Assembly (NCBI RefSeq): GCF_026107375.2
Contig: NZ_JAPCIA010000003.1
Coordinates: forward strand, 62,001 to 126,000
Source of the DNA: Sphingomonas sp. BT-65
GTDB lineage: Bacteria > Pseudomonadota > Alphaproteobacteria > Sphingomonadales > Sphingomonadaceae
Direction: 5' to 3'
DNA: 64,000 bases
This document shows positions 37,268 through 45,953 of this stretch, one piece after another (the stretch's first letter is position 1; each line of letters opens with the position of its first letter). A model generated the notes under the pieces. It had not been told where the DNA came from. It did not search any database and saw only the letters and a program-made list of their open reading frames with translations. Made by a program: the position numbers and the translations under genes.

Positions 37268-37636
37268 ATGATCCAGATGCAGTCCAATCTCGACGTCGCC
37301 GACAACAGCGGCGCGAAGCGGGTGCAGTGCATCAAGGTGCTGGGCGGGTCGAAGCGTCGCTTCGCCGGCGTGGGCGACGTCATCGTCGTCAGCATCAAGG
37401 AAGCGCAGCCCCGCGGCAAGGTGAAGAAGGGTGACGTGCACCGCGCCGTCATCGTCCGCACCGCCAAGGACGTCCGCCGCGCCGATGGCTCGGTGATCCG
37501 CTTCGACGGCAATGCCGCCGTCCTGGTCAACAAGAACGAGGAGCCGATCGGCACCCGTATCTTTGGCCCGGTGGTCCGCGAGCTGCGCTCGAAGGGCTTC
37601 ATGAAGATCATTTCGCTCGCCCCCGAGGTGCTGTGA
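37268..37636 (+). CDS. rplN: 50S ribosomal protein L14
   Basis: A 122-residue L14 at the subunit interface. [17 protein letters not shown] start, [20 protein letters not shown] and [12 protein letters not shown]. The spacer before it contains the short palindrome-like CCCCCGGGACATGTCCCGG, which might mark a processing site. Its stop overlaps the rplX start (TGATG). Confidence 0.98.
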   Translation: MIQMQSNLDVADNSGAKRVQCIKVLGGSKRRFAGVGDVIVVSIKEAQPRGKVKKGDVHRAVIVRTAKDVRRADGSVIRFDGNAAVLVNKNEEPIGTRIFGPVVRELRSKGFMKIISLAPEVL

Positions 37637-37953
37637 TGGCTGCTGCGAAGATCAAGAAGGGTGACCAGGTCGTCGTCCTGTCCGGCAAGGACAAGGGCAA
37701 GACCGGTGAGGTCACCAAGGCGATGCCCAAGGACGGCAAGGTCGTCGTGTCGGGCGTCAACATCGCGGTGCGCCACCGCAAGCCGACCCAGACCAACCCG
37801 CAGGGTGGCCTGGAGCGTTCGGAAGCGCCGCTGCACGTCTCCAAGGTCGCGCACGTGACCAAGGACGGCAAGGCGACCCGCGTCCGCTTCGAGGAGCGCG
37901 ACGGCAAGAAGGTGCGCGTTGCGGTCAAGACCGGGGAGGTCATCAATGGCTGA
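37636..37953 (+). CDS. rplX: 50S ribosomal protein L24
   Basis: A 105-residue KOW-domain assembly initiator of the 50[20 protein letters not shown] is the KOW motif, and [18 protein letters not shown] follows. The ATG at 37636 overlaps the rplN stop; a GTG one codon upstream is possible. It overlaps rplE by 8 bp. Confidence 0.97.
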   Translation: MAAAKIKKGDQVVVLSGKDKGKTGEVTKAMPKDGKVVVSGVNIAVRHRKPTQTNPQGGLERSEAPLHVSKVAHVTKDGKATRVRFEERDGKKVRVAVKTGEVING

Positions 37954-38530
37954 CACCTACACGCCGCGCATGCGCAAGATGTATGACGAGATTATCGCCA
38001 AGGCGATGACCGAGAAGTTCGGTTACAAGAACGTCATGGAAGTGCCGCGGATCGAGAAGATCGTGCTCAACATGGGCGTCGGCGAAGCGACCCAGGACAA
38101 GAAGAAGGTCGAGTCCGCGGCTGCCGAGATGGAGCTGATTGCTGGCCAGAAGCCGGTCGTCACCAAGGCGAAGAAGTCGATCGCGCAGTTCAAGCTGCGC
38201 GAGGGCATGGCGATCGGCTGCAAGGTCACGCTGCGCCGCGAGCGGATGTACGAGTTCCTCGACCGCTTCATCACGATCGCGCTGCCGCGCGTTCGCGATT
38301 TCCGTGGCCTCAACGACAAGTCGTTCGACGGCCGTGGCAATTATGCCTGCGGCATCAAGGAACAGATCGTGTTCCCCGAGATCAACTATGACCGCATCGA
38401 GAAGGTGCGCGGCATGGACGTGATCGTGACCACCACCGCCAAGACCGACGAGGAGGCTCGCGAGCTTCTCCGTCTCTTCGGTTTCCCGTTCCCGCGCGAT
38501 GCGGACGGCGAAGCGAAGCAGGCTGCGTAA
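37946..38530 (+). CDS. rplE: 50S ribosomal protein L5
   Basis: A 194-residue 5S rRNA-binding protein. Blocks: [35 protein letters not shown] and [18 protein letters not shown]. The ATG at 37946 overlaps the rplX stop. It has a short Ala-rich C-terminal extension. Confidence 0.98.
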   Translation: MADTYTPRMRKMYDEIIAKAMTEKFGYKNVMEVPRIEKIVLNMGVGEATQDKKKVESAAAEMELIAGQKPVVTKAKKSIAQFKLREGMAIGCKVTLRRERMYEFLDRFITIALPRVRDFRGLNDKSFDGRGNYACGIKEQIVFPEINYDRIEKVRGMDVIVTTTAKTDEEARELLRLFGFPFPRDADGEAKQAA

Positions 38531-38549
38531 GGGAAAGAGAACTTAAGTC

Positions 38550-38855
38550 ATGGCGAAACTGAGTTCCGTGAACAAGAATGAGCGTCGCAAGAAGCTGGTG
38601 AAGAAATATGCCGGCCGTTATGCGAAGCTGAAGGCGATGGCGAAGGACCAGTCGCTCGACGAGACCGAGCGCCTGATCGCTCGTCTCAAGATGGCCGAGA
38701 TCCCCCGCAACGGGAATCCGACTCGCATCCGCAACCGGTGCGAGCTGACCGGCCGTCCGCGCGGCTACTACCGCAAGTTCCGTCTGGCGCGCGTGATGCT
38801 GCGCGATCTGGCCAACAAGGGCCTGATCCCCGGCGTCACCAAGTCGAGCTGGTAA
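38550..38855 (+). CDS. rpsN: 30S ribosomal protein S14
   Basis: A 101-residue zinc-independent (C-minus) S14. LARLKMAE-like helix is present as [18 protein letters not shown], followed by [20 protein letters not shown]. The CxxC zinc pairs of the C-plus form are absent. Confidence 0.97.
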   Translation: MAKLSSVNKNERRKKLVKKYAGRYAKLKAMAKDQSLDETERLIARLKMAEIPRNGNPTRIRNRCELTGRPRGYYRKFRLARVMLRDLANKGLIPGVTKSSW

Positions 38856-38865
38856 GGGTTAGAAG

Positions 38866-39261
38866 ATGGCATTGACCGATCCCCTGGGTGATATGCTCAC
38901 CCGCATCCGCAACGGCCAGCGCGCGCGCAAGGACAGCGTCCTGACGCCCGCGTCGAAGCTGCGCACCCGCGTGCTCGACGTGCTTCAGCGCGAGGGCTAC
39001 ATCCGTGGCTACAGCGAAGAGCAGATGGGCCCCGCGGCCGGCATCCGCATCGAGCTGAAGTATTTCGAGGGCCAGCCGGCGATCAAGTCGATCGCTCGCG
39101 TCTCGAAGCCGGGCCGCCGCGTCTATTCGGGCAGCAAGGAGCTGCCGCGCGTCCGCAACGGCCTCGGCATCACGATCGTTTCGACGCCTCGCGGCGTTCT
39201 GTCGGACGCCGAGGCGCGCGACCAGAATGTCGGCGGCGAAGTGCTGGCGGAGGTGTTCTGA
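38866..39261 (+). CDS. rpsH: 30S ribosomal protein S8
   Basis: A 131-residue S8. It begins [20 protein letters not shown] and has the C-terminal RNA-binding block [20 protein letters not shown]. In E. coli S8 represses the spc operon by binding near rplE. Its stop TGA overlaps the rplF ATG (TGATG). Confidence 0.98.
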   Translation: MALTDPLGDMLTRIRNGQRARKDSVLTPASKLRTRVLDVLQREGYIRGYSEEQMGPAAGIRIELKYFEGQPAIKSIARVSKPGRRVYSGSKELPRVRNGLGITIVSTPRGVLSDAEARDQNVGGEVLAEVF

Positions 39262-39794
39262 TGAGCCGCACCGGTAAGAAGCCGATCACCGTCCCCGCCG
39301 GCGTCACCGCCAGCGTCGAGGGCGGCGTGATCAGCGTCAAGGGGCCGAAGGGCACCCTGACGATGCCGGCGGCCGACGACATCTCGTACGAGGTGGGCGA
39401 CGGCACGATCACCGTGAAGCCGGCGAACGACACCAAGCGCGCCAAGGCCTTTTGGGGCATGCAGCGCACGCTGGTTCAGAACCTGGTGACCGGCGTGACC
39501 GACGGCTTCTCGAAGAAGCTGCTGATCACCGGCGTCGGCTATCGCGCGAACGCACAGGGCCGCAAGCTCAAGCTACAGCTCGGCTATTCGCACGACGTCG
39601 ATCTCGAGGTGCCGGAAGGCGTCGAGGTCAAGACGCCGGATCAGACCACGGTCGAGATCTCGGGCAACGACAAGCAGAAGGTCGGCCAGTTCGCGGCCGA
39701 GATTCGCCGCTGGCGGAAGCCGGAGCCCTATAAGGGCAAGGGCATCAAGTACGAGGGCGAGTTCATCTTCCGCAAGGAAGGGAAGAAGAAGTAA
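39261..39794 (+). CDS. rplF: 50S ribosomal protein L6
   Basis: A 177-residue L6 near the factor-binding site. [19 protein letters not shown] start, [12 protein letters not shown], and the C-terminal signature [19 protein letters not shown]. Its stop overlaps the rplR start (TAATG). Confidence 0.98.
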   Translation: MSRTGKKPITVPAGVTASVEGGVISVKGPKGTLTMPAADDISYEVGDGTITVKPANDTKRAKAFWGMQRTLVQNLVTGVTDGFSKKLLITGVGYRANAQGRKLKLQLGYSHDVDLEVPEGVEVKTPDQTTVEISGNDKQKVGQFAAEIRRWRKPEPYKGKGIKYEGEFIFRKEGKKK

Positions 39795-40150
39795 TGAGCA
39801 AGGGTCTCTCGCTCTTCGAGAAGCGGCGCCGCCGCAATCGCACCGCGCTCAAGGCGCGCTCGGGCAGCCGTCCGCGGCTTTCCGTGCACCGCTCGGGCAA
39901 GCACATCTATGTCCAGGTGATCGACGACGCGCAGGGCAAGACCCTCGCCGCCGCTTCGACGCTGGAGAAGGACGTGCGCGGCTCGACCGGCGCGAATATC
40001 GACGCGGCCAAGGCCGTCGGCACTCGCATTGCGGAAGCGGCCAAGAAGGCCGGCGTGACGCAGGTGGTGTTCGACCGTGGCGGCTTCCTGTTCCACGGAC
40101 GCGTCAAGGCGCTGGCGGATGCCGCCCGTGAAGGCGGATTGGAGTTCTAA
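39794..40150 (+). CDS. rplR: 50S ribosomal protein L18
   Basis: A 118-residue 5S rRNA-binding protein. [20 protein letters not shown] and [20 protein letters not shown] are diagnostic. The rpsE start follows after 1 bp. Confidence 0.98.
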   Translation: MSKGLSLFEKRRRRNRTALKARSGSRPRLSVHRSGKHIYVQVIDDAQGKTLAAASTLEKDVRGSTGANIDAAKAVGTRIAEAAKKAGVTQVVFDRGGFLFHGRVKALADAAREGGLEF

Positions 40151-40151
40151 G

Positions 40152-40871
40152 ATGGCGGATGAAATCAACACGACCGAAACGCCGGTCGAAGGCGCCGCCG
40201 CTCCCGATGCGGGCGCTCCGCGTGGTGGCCGTGGCGGTCGCGGCCGGGGTCCCGGTGGCGACAATCGTGGCCGTGGCGGCGGTGATCGCGGCGGCCGTGG
40301 CCGTCGTGACGACCGTCGTGGCGGCAATGCCGAGGACGGCGGCGAGGAGCTGATCGAGAAGCTGGTCCACATCAACCGCGTCAGCAAGACGGTGAAGGGC
40401 GGCAAGCGCTTCGGTTTCGCGGCGCTGGTCGTCGTGGGCGACGGCAAGGGCCGCGTCGGCTTCGGCCATGGCAAGGCGCGCGAAGTGCCGGAAGCCATTT
40501 CGAAGGCGACCGCCGCTGCCAAGAAGAAGATGGTCCGCGTGCCGCTGCGCGAGGGCCGGACGCTGCATCACGACGGCAAGGGCCATTTCGGCGCCGGCCA
40601 GGTGACCGTTCGTTCGGCGCCTGCGGGCACCGGCATCATCGCGGGTGGTCCGATGCGCGCCGTTTTCGAGAGCCTGGGCGTGCACGACGTGGTGACCAAG
40701 TCGGTCGGCACTTCGAACCCCTACAACATGATCCGCGCCACCTTCGAGGCGCTGAACGACCAGTCTTCGCCGAAGTCGGTCGCCCAGCGGCGCGGCAAGA
40801 AGATCGCCGACCTGCTCGGCCGCGGCGGTTCGCAGACCGCCGAGGCTGATGCCGCGGCGATCGTGGAGTAA
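40152..40871 (+). CDS. rpsE: 30S ribosomal protein S5 with RGG-rich N-terminal extension
   Basis: A 239-residue S5, about 70 longer than E. coli S5. The first about 65 residues are an acidic start plus RGG/RG repeats ([20 protein letters not shown]), a disordered RNA-binding-type tail. The S5 core then starts with [19 protein letters not shown] and includes [14 protein letters not shown] and the decoding-related domain. A C-terminal Ala-rich tail follows. The ATG at 40152 is one base after rplR and has no better downstream alternative with a ribosome site. Confidence 0.95.
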   Translation: MADEINTTETPVEGAAAPDAGAPRGGRGGRGRGPGGDNRGRGGGDRGGRGRRDDRRGGNAEDGGEELIEKLVHINRVSKTVKGGKRFGFAALVVVGDGKGRVGFGHGKAREVPEAISKATAAAKKKMVRVPLREGRTLHHDGKGHFGAGQVTVRSAPAGTGIIAGGPMRAVFESLGVHDVVTKSVGTSNPYNMIRATFEALNDQSSPKSVAQRRGKKIADLLGRGGSQTAEADAAAIVE

Positions 40872-40876
40872 TCGTG

Positions 40877-41080
40877 ATGGCCAAGAAGGAAGCAGCGGCG
40901 AAGGCCGGCACGGTGAAGGTGACCCAGACCGGGTCGCCGATCCGCCGCACCAAGGATCAGCGCGCGACGCTGATCGGCCTGGGCCTCAACAAGATGCACC
41001 GCACGGTCGAGCTGCAGGACACCCCCGAGGTGCGCGGCATGATCCGTAAGGTGGCGCACATGGTTGAGGTGGTGGACTGA
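40877..41080 (+). CDS. rpmD: 50S ribosomal protein L30
   Basis: A 67-residue L30. [20 protein letters not shown] and [20 protein letters not shown] are diagnostic. The ATG at 40877 is preferred over the GTG at 40874. A 178-bp spacer with a large inverted repeat follows, unusual inside this operon. Confidence 0.97.
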   Translation: MAKKEAAAKAGTVKVTQTGSPIRRTKDQRATLIGLGLNKMHRTVELQDTPEVRGMIRKVAHMVEVVD

Positions 41081-41088
41081 TCTTCTCT

Positions 41089-41223
41089 CTCTCCCGCTTG
41101 CGGGAGAGGGTCGGGGTGAGGGCCTGTAAGATCGGCAGGCGCATGGTCTGCGGCTCTTACAGGCCCTCACCCTTCCGCCGTCCTGACGGACGGCTCCCTC
41201 CCTCTCCCGCAAGCGGGAGAGGG
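41089..41223. repeat. Composite REP-like inverted repeat inside the spc operon
   Basis: About 135 bp of nested symmetry between rpmD and rplO. Left end hairpin CTCTCCCGC-TT-GCGGGAGAG (41089-41108); right end hairpin CCTCTCCCGC-AA-GCGGGAGAGG (41201-41222); these are reverse complements of each other. Inside, perfect 18-bp arms lie at 41114-41131 and 41155-41172, with a small palindrome CCGTCCTGACGGACGG at 41178-41193. The CTCTCCCGC/GCGGGAGAGG type unit is common as REP elements in Proteobacteria. It looks like an inserted non-coding element. Confidence 0.8.
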
Positions 41224-41258
41224 AATAAGCGCGACAAAAGCGAAAGCGAGTGCAGACG

Positions 41259-41795
41259 ATGAAACTGAACGACATCAAGGACAATGACGGCGCCCGCAAG
41301 GGCCGGATGCGCGTCGGACGCGGCATCGGCTCGGGCAAGGGCAAGACCGCGGGCCGCGGCCAGAAGGGCGCCAAGGCGCGCTCGGGCGTCGCGATCAACG
41401 GCTTCGAGGGCGGCCAGATGCCGCTCCACATGCGCATCCCGAAGCGCGGTTTCAACAATCCGTTCGGCAAGGACTATGCCGAGGTCAATCTCGGCGCGAT
41501 CCAGAAGCTGGTCGACGCCGGCAAGCTGACCGCGACCGACATCGACCACGAGGCGCTGAAGGCCGTCGGCCTGGCGCGCGGCGGCAAGGACGGCGTGCGC
41601 CTGCTCGGCAAGGGCGAGCTCAAGGCCAAGCTCAACTTCACCGTCGCCGGCGCGTCGAAGGGCGCGATCGAGGCGGTCGAGAAGGCGGGCGGCAAGGTGA
41701 CCATCCCCGTGATCGTGCCGGCGGCCGAGAAGCATGCCGCGAAGCATCGCTCGGTGCAGAAGGTCATCGCCGCCAAGAAGGCCGGCAAGGCCTGA
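41259..41795 (+). CDS. rplO: 50S ribosomal protein L15
   Basis: A 178-residue L15. [20 protein letters not shown] start, the Gly/Lys loop [18 protein letters not shown], and [17 protein letters not shown]. The ATG at 41259 is the family start; a GTG at 41250 is upstream. Its ribosome site is weak. It lies 36 bp past the repeat element. Confidence 0.97.
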   Translation: MKLNDIKDNDGARKGRMRVGRGIGSGKGKTAGRGQKGAKARSGVAINGFEGGQMPLHMRIPKRGFNNPFGKDYAEVNLGAIQKLVDAGKLTATDIDHEALKAVGLARGGKDGVRLLGKGELKAKLNFTVAGASKGAIEAVEKAGGKVTIPVIVPAAEKHAAKHRSVQKVIAAKKAGKA

Positions 41796-41824
41796 TCTAG
41801 CTGTGGACGGGGCGATGCAACGCA

Positions 41825-41852
41825 TTGCCCTCCTCCGACAGTGACCTATATG
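41825..41852 (+). promoter_or_regulatory. Possible internal promoter before secY
   Basis: TTGCCC (41825-41830), 16 bp, TATATG (41847-41852), inside the 116-bp rplO-secY spacer. The match is moderate, so the call is tentative. Confidence 0.35.
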
Positions 41853-41911
41853 AGCGGCGGGGCGGCGGTTAACGCTTTCCCGCCGCTTTGGTTTCCAGGA
41901 ATATCGCGCAC

Positions 41912-43276
41912 ATGGCATCCGCAGCCGATCAACTCGCCTCCGGCCTGAACCTGTCCAAATTCGGCCAGGCCACCGAACTCAAGAAGCGCCTGTGGTTTAC
42001 GCTCGGCGCGCTGATCATCTTCCGGATGCTGAGCTTCGTGCCGCTGCCGGGCGTCGACCCGACCCAGCTCGGCCTGCTCGCGCAGCGCACCCAGGGCGGC
42101 GTGCTCGATTTCTTCAACACCTTCTCGGGCGGCGCGCTGGAGCGCATGTCGGTCATCGCGCTCGGCGTGATGCCGTACATCACCGCCTCGATCGTGGTGC
42201 AGCTCGCCACCTCGCTGTCGCCGGCGCTCGCCGCGATCAAGAAGGAAGGTGAGAGCGGGCGCAAGAAGCTCAACCAGTACACCCGCTACGGCACCGTCGC
42301 GCTGACCGCGGTGCAGGGCTATGTCATCGCGGTCGGGCTCGAGACGCTCGGCGCCAACCAGGGTCTCGCTCCCGTGGTCGATCCTGGCATGCTGTTCCGC
42401 ATCGCCGCGGTGGTCAGCCTCATCGGTGGCACCATGTTCCTGATGTGGCTGGGTGAGCAGATCACCAGCCGCGGTGTCGGCAATGGCATCAGCCTCATCA
42501 TCATGGCCGGCATCGTCGCGCACCTGCCGACCACGCTGGTCCAGCTGTTCGAAGGTGGCCGCACCGGATCGATGAACCCGATCGCGCTGGTCGGGATCAT
42601 CGCCGCAGTCGCCGGTCTCGTGCTCTTCATCTGCTTCATGGAGCGCGCCCAGCGCCGTATCCTGATCCAGTATCCCAAGCGCCAGACGCAGCGCGGCGTG
42701 CAGTCGGAGCGCAGCCATCTGCCGCTCAAGATCAACACCGCGGGCGTGATCCCGCCGATCTTCGCGTCGTCGCTGCTGCTGATGCCGCTGACGATCAGCC
42801 AGTTCGCCGGCCAGCAGCAGGCGGGTCAGGGCTGGTGGGGCGACTTCATCATCAGCCTCAACCAGTATCTGCAGCACGGCAGCCTGGTGTACATGCTGCT
42901 CTACGGCGCAGGCATCATCTTCTTCTCGTTCTTCTACACCGCGGTGGTGTTCAACCCCGAGGAGACGGCCGAGAACCTCAAGAAATATGGCGGGTTCATC
43001 CCCGGCATCCGCCCGGGCAAGAACACCGAGGCCTATTTCGATTACGTGCTGACCCGCATCACCGTGATCGGCGCGGCCTATCTCACCGTGATCTGCCTGT
43101 TGCCGGAATATCTTGTGTCGGCGCTCGCGATCCCCTTCTATCTGGGCGGCACCAGCCTGCTGATCGTGGTCAACGTGACGATGGATACGGTGACCCAGAT
43201 CCAGTCGCATTTGCTGGCGCACCAATATGGCGACCTGATCAAGAAGGCGAAGCTGAAGGGCGGCCGACTCCGCTAA
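41912..43276 (+). CDS. secY: Preprotein translocase subunit SecY
   Basis: A 454-residue ten-helix channel of the Sec translocon. Plug/TM2 block GVMPYITASIVVQLA, cytoplasmic loop KKEGESGRKKLNQYTRY, GVGNGISLIIMAGIVAHLP and the C-terminal QSHLLAHQYGDLIKKAKLKG. The ATG at 41912 is the second in-frame Met and fits known starts. Confidence 0.97.
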   Translation: MASAADQLASGLNLSKFGQATELKKRLWFTLGALIIFRMLSFVPLPGVDPTQLGLLAQRTQGGVLDFFNTFSGGALERMSVIALGVMPYITASIVVQLATSLSPALAAIKKEGESGRKKLNQYTRYGTVALTAVQGYVIAVGLETLGANQGLAPVVDPGMLFRIAAVVSLIGGTMFLMWLGEQITSRGVGNGISLIIMAGIVAHLPTTLVQLFEGGRTGSMNPIALVGIIAAVAGLVLFICFMERAQRRILIQYPKRQTQRGVQSERSHLPLKINTAGVIPPIFASSLLLMPLTISQFAGQQQAGQGWWGDFIISLNQYLQHGSLVYMLLYGAGIIFFSFFYTAVVFNPEETAENLKKYGGFIPGIRPGKNTEAYFDYVLTRITVIGAAYLTVICLLPEYLVSALAIPFYLGGTSLLIVVNVTMDTVTQIQSHLLAHQYGDLIKKAKLKGGRLR

Positions 43277-43303
43277 GCGGAGCGGCAACAGAGGGGAATT
43301 GGC

Positions 43304-43954
43304 GTGAACATCATCCTGTTGGGGCCTCCGGGGGCCGGCAAGGGCACCCAGGCGTCACGGCTTGAGGACGAGCGCGGCATGGTTCAGCTCTCGACCGGCG
43401 ACATCCTGCGCGCCGCGGTCAAGGAAGGCACAGAGGTCGGCAAGCTCGCCGACGAGATCATGAAGGCCGGCAAGTTCTTCCCGGACGAGCTGATGGCGCA
43501 GATCCTGGGCGAGCATATGGACAAGCTCGGCGCCGAGACGGGGATCATCTTCGACGGCTATCCGCGCACCGCCCGCCAGGCCGAACTGCTCGACGAGCTG
43601 ATGGCCGCACGCGGGCGCGAGCTCGACCATGTGATCGAGCTGGTGGTGGACGAGGACGCGCTGGTCGAGCGCATCACCGGCCGCTTCACCTGCGCGACCT
43701 GCGGCGAGGGCTATCACGACAAGTTCAAGCTGCCAAAGGTCGAGGGCAAATGCGACCAGTGCGGCGGCACCGAGTTCAAGCGCCGTCCCGACGACAATGA
43801 GGAAACCGTGCGCACGCGCATGGCCGAGTATCGCGCCAAGACCGCGCCGATCCTGCCGATCTACGAAGCGCGCGGCTTGGTGAAGCGCGTGGACGGCATG
43901 GCCGACATCGCCGAGGTGACCGACGCGATCGAGGCGATCCTCGACGGAAAGTGA
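43304..43954 (+). CDS. adk: Adenylate kinase, zinc-lid form
   Basis: A 216-residue enzyme interconverting ATP + AMP and 2 ADP. P-loop LGPPGAGKGTQA (about 5-16), AMP site STGDILRAAVKEGTE, IFDGYPRTARQAELLD. The long LID has four Cys in CATCGEG and CDQCGGTE, consistent with a structural zinc. Start GTG after GAGGGGAA. It is the last gene of the ribosomal run. Confidence 0.97.
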   Translation: MNIILLGPPGAGKGTQASRLEDERGMVQLSTGDILRAAVKEGTEVGKLADEIMKAGKFFPDELMAQILGEHMDKLGAETGIIFDGYPRTARQAELLDELMAARGRELDHVIELVVDEDALVERITGRFTCATCGEGYHDKFKLPKVEGKCDQCGGTEFKRRPDDNEETVRTRMAEYRAKTAPILPIYEARGLVKRVDGMADIAEVTDAIEAILDGK

Positions 43955-43980
43955 GGGCAGGGGCCGTGGCCCCCGCCCTT
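43955..43980. terminator. Hairpin after adk, possible bidirectional terminator
   Basis: Arms GGGCAGGGGCC (43955-43965) / GGCCCCCGCCC (43968-43978), one mismatch, between the convergent stop codons of adk and the VOC gene. The T-tract is weak. Confidence 0.45.
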
Positions 43981-43985
43981 CACGG

Positions 43986-44429
43986 TCAGGACTGCGACGG
44001 GGTCCAGCCTTCCGACGGGTTGGTGTTGACCATCCACGGCACGCCGAACTTGTCGACCAGCGAGCCATAGCCCGGCGACCAGAAGGTCTCGGCGAACGGC
44101 ATCACCACGCGGCCGCCCTCCGACAGCGCTTCGAACCAGCGCTGGGCCTCGGCCTTGTCCTCGGTGTGCAGGGTGACGTCGAAGCCGTTCTTGGGCTTGT
44201 CGACATTGGGCGCCCAGTCGGTGTCCATGTCCGCACCCATGATCGCCTGATCGCCGACGTCGAGCCAGGCATGCATCAGCCAGTCCTTGTATTGCTCGCC
44301 CACCGGCATGTCCGGAGGACCGTCGCCATAGGGGATGGCGGCGCTGACCTTGCCGCCGAGCACACCGGCGTAGAACTCGAAGGCCTCGCGGCACTGGCCC
44401 TGGAAACTCAGGCTGGTCACGATTTTCAT
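43986..44429 (-). CDS. VOC family protein, PhnB-like
   Basis: A 147-residue PhnB-type vicinal-oxygen-chelate protein. LSFQGQCREAFEFYAGVLGG, WLMHAWLDVGDQAIMGAD and FAETFWSPGYGSLVDKFGVPW are family blocks. Metal-dependent function in this group is mostly unproven. The ATG at 44429 begins the domain. Confidence 0.88.
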   Translation of the reverse strand: MKIVTSLSFQGQCREAFEFYAGVLGGKVSAAIPYGDGPPDMPVGEQYKDWLMHAWLDVGDQAIMGADMDTDWAPNVDKPKNGFDVTLHTEDKAEAQRWFEALSEGGRVVMPFAETFWSPGYGSLVDKFGVPWMVNTNPSEGWTPSQS

Positions 44430-44534
44430 TGTAGCCTCTCCTTCGGTGATTCGATCGGGCCGCGCGGCGCGCGATCCCAAGGCACTATAGACGCTCAAGC
44501 TGCGTTTTGGTGTCAGCAGGCCGTTCGCCCGTGC

Positions 44535-44571
44535 AAAGAAAAGGGCCGCCGCCCCGGGGGACGACGGCCCT
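44535..44571 (-). terminator. Rho-independent terminator of the decarboxylase gene
   Basis: Stem arms 44542-44555 and 44556-44571 (GGGCCG type), followed on the minus strand by TTTTCTTTGC. It lies 24 bp past the decarboxylase stop. Confidence 0.75.
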
Positions 44572-44595
44572 GTTTCTCTGGTCCGGCTGGCAGCC

Positions 44596-45804
44596 TCAGC
44601 GGCGTGCGCGGCGCTTGAACTGGTCCATGCGGACGACGTTGCTCGGGCGCTCGATCGCGATGCCCGAATAGAGCGTCGCCATCGGCTCGTCGGTCACTTC
44701 GTGCACCACGTCCGAGCCGAAGCCGTTGAACGCGGTGCGCATCGCCGCGCCGTACGCGCCGAGCATGCCCACCTCGATATAGTCGCCCGCCTGCACGTCA
44801 GCCGGAAGCTCGAACGGACCCGCCATGTGATCGAGATCGTCACAGGTGGGGCCGTAGAAGCTGAACTCCGCCGTCTCGGCATCGACGCCCTCACGCAGCA
44901 GCGTGACCGGGAAACGCCAGCCGACATGCGCCGCATCGAACAGCGCGCCATAGGCGCCGTCGTTGATGTAGAGCTCGTCGCCGCGGCGCTTCTCGACGCG
45001 GACGATCAGGCTGCTGTACTCGGCGCAGAGGGCCCGGCCCGGCTCGCACCACAGCTCGGCGCTGTACGAAATCGGGAGGTTCTCGAACGCGTTGTGGATC
45101 ACGCCGAAATAAGCCTCGAGCGGTGGCGGCTCCATCCCCGGATAGGTCGAGGGGAAGCCCCCGCCGACATCGACGATGTCGACCGTGACCGACGAGGCGA
45201 CGATGGCGGCGCGCACGCGCTCCATCGCCTCGGCATAGGCCGCCGGGGTCATCGCCTGCGATCCGACATGGAAGCAGATGCCGAGCGCGTCTGCCACCTG
45301 GCGGGTCGCGACGAGCAGCTCCTTCACGTCCTCGGGCTCCGCGCCGAACTTGGCGGCGAGGCTGAGCTTCGCGTGATCCGACGAGACGCGGATGCGCACG
45401 CACAGGTTCAGGTCCTGCGCGCCGCGGGTGGCGCGCACGATCTTCTCGAGCTCGTCCATCGTGTCGAGGCTGAAGGTGCGCACGCCGTGGACGAAATACG
45501 CTTCCTCGATCGCTTCCTCGGCCTTGACCGGGTGCATGAAGCACAGCGTCGCCTTGGGCAGGGTCCGGCGCGTCATGCGCACCTCGCCGATCGACGCGAC
45601 GTCGTAATGCGTCACGCCGCTGTCCCACAGGATCTGCAGCAATTCGGGGGAGGGATTCGCCTTCACGGCATAGAGAACCGTTCCCGGAAACTTCTCGACG
45701 AAGAATCGGGCGGCTCGCTTTGCTGCGTGCGGACGAACGAGCGTTACCGGCTCGACGGGACGAAGGGCTTTCGCTAGCCCGAGCGCGCTATGATGCTTGT
45801 GCAA
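44596..45804 (-). CDS. Ornithine/lysine decarboxylase, PLP fold type III
   Basis: A 402-residue alanine-racemase-fold decarboxylase that makes putrescine (or cadaverine), the start of polyamine synthesis. PLP Lys K48 in LYAVKANPSPE, VDVGGGFPSTYPGM, CEPGRALCAEY, and the active-site Cys in YGPTCDDLDH. The start is a TTG at 45802-45804, with GGAGG 9 bp upstream; an ATG 45 bp upstream would place 15 extra unrelated residues first. Ornithine versus lysine preference cannot be read off. It has its own terminator and diverges from the dehydratase gene. Confidence 0.9.
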   Translation of the reverse strand: MHKHHSALGLAKALRPVEPVTLVRPHAAKRAARFFVEKFPGTVLYAVKANPSPELLQILWDSGVTHYDVASIGEVRMTRRTLPKATLCFMHPVKAEEAIEEAYFVHGVRTFSLDTMDELEKIVRATRGAQDLNLCVRIRVSSDHAKLSLAAKFGAEPEDVKELLVATRQVADALGICFHVGSQAMTPAAYAEAMERVRAAIVASSVTVDIVDVGGGFPSTYPGMEPPPLEAYFGVIHNAFENLPISYSAELWCEPGRALCAEYSSLIVRVEKRRGDELYINDGAYGALFDAAHVGWRFPVTLLREGVDAETAEFSFYGPTCDDLDHMAGPFELPADVQAGDYIEVGMLGAYGAAMRTAFNGFGSDVVHEVTDEPMATLYSGIAIERPSNVVRMDQFKRRARR

Positions 45805-45953
45805 CTCAAGGGACCTCCAATTGCCTTGCCGGCATACGGTGAAAAACACTGCCTTGCGGTGGAAGTCCCATGGGGCAGCGGAGCGCTCACATAGGGTCGA
45901 GACCCCCCCTTGTAAAGCGATTCGGGGGTCAAATCTGCGATGCGGGGTGATTT

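Noticed and set aside
41081..41258. Repeat considered as an attenuator/terminator of rpmD
   Set aside because: Hairpins are strong but have no T-tract. Nested REP-type symmetry fits an inserted repeat better; a regulatory effect stays possible and is listed as a finding.
41846..43288. Long minus-strand frame opposite secY
   Set aside because: Antisense of a membrane protein gene; the translated product is hydrophilic and repetitive, with no domain.
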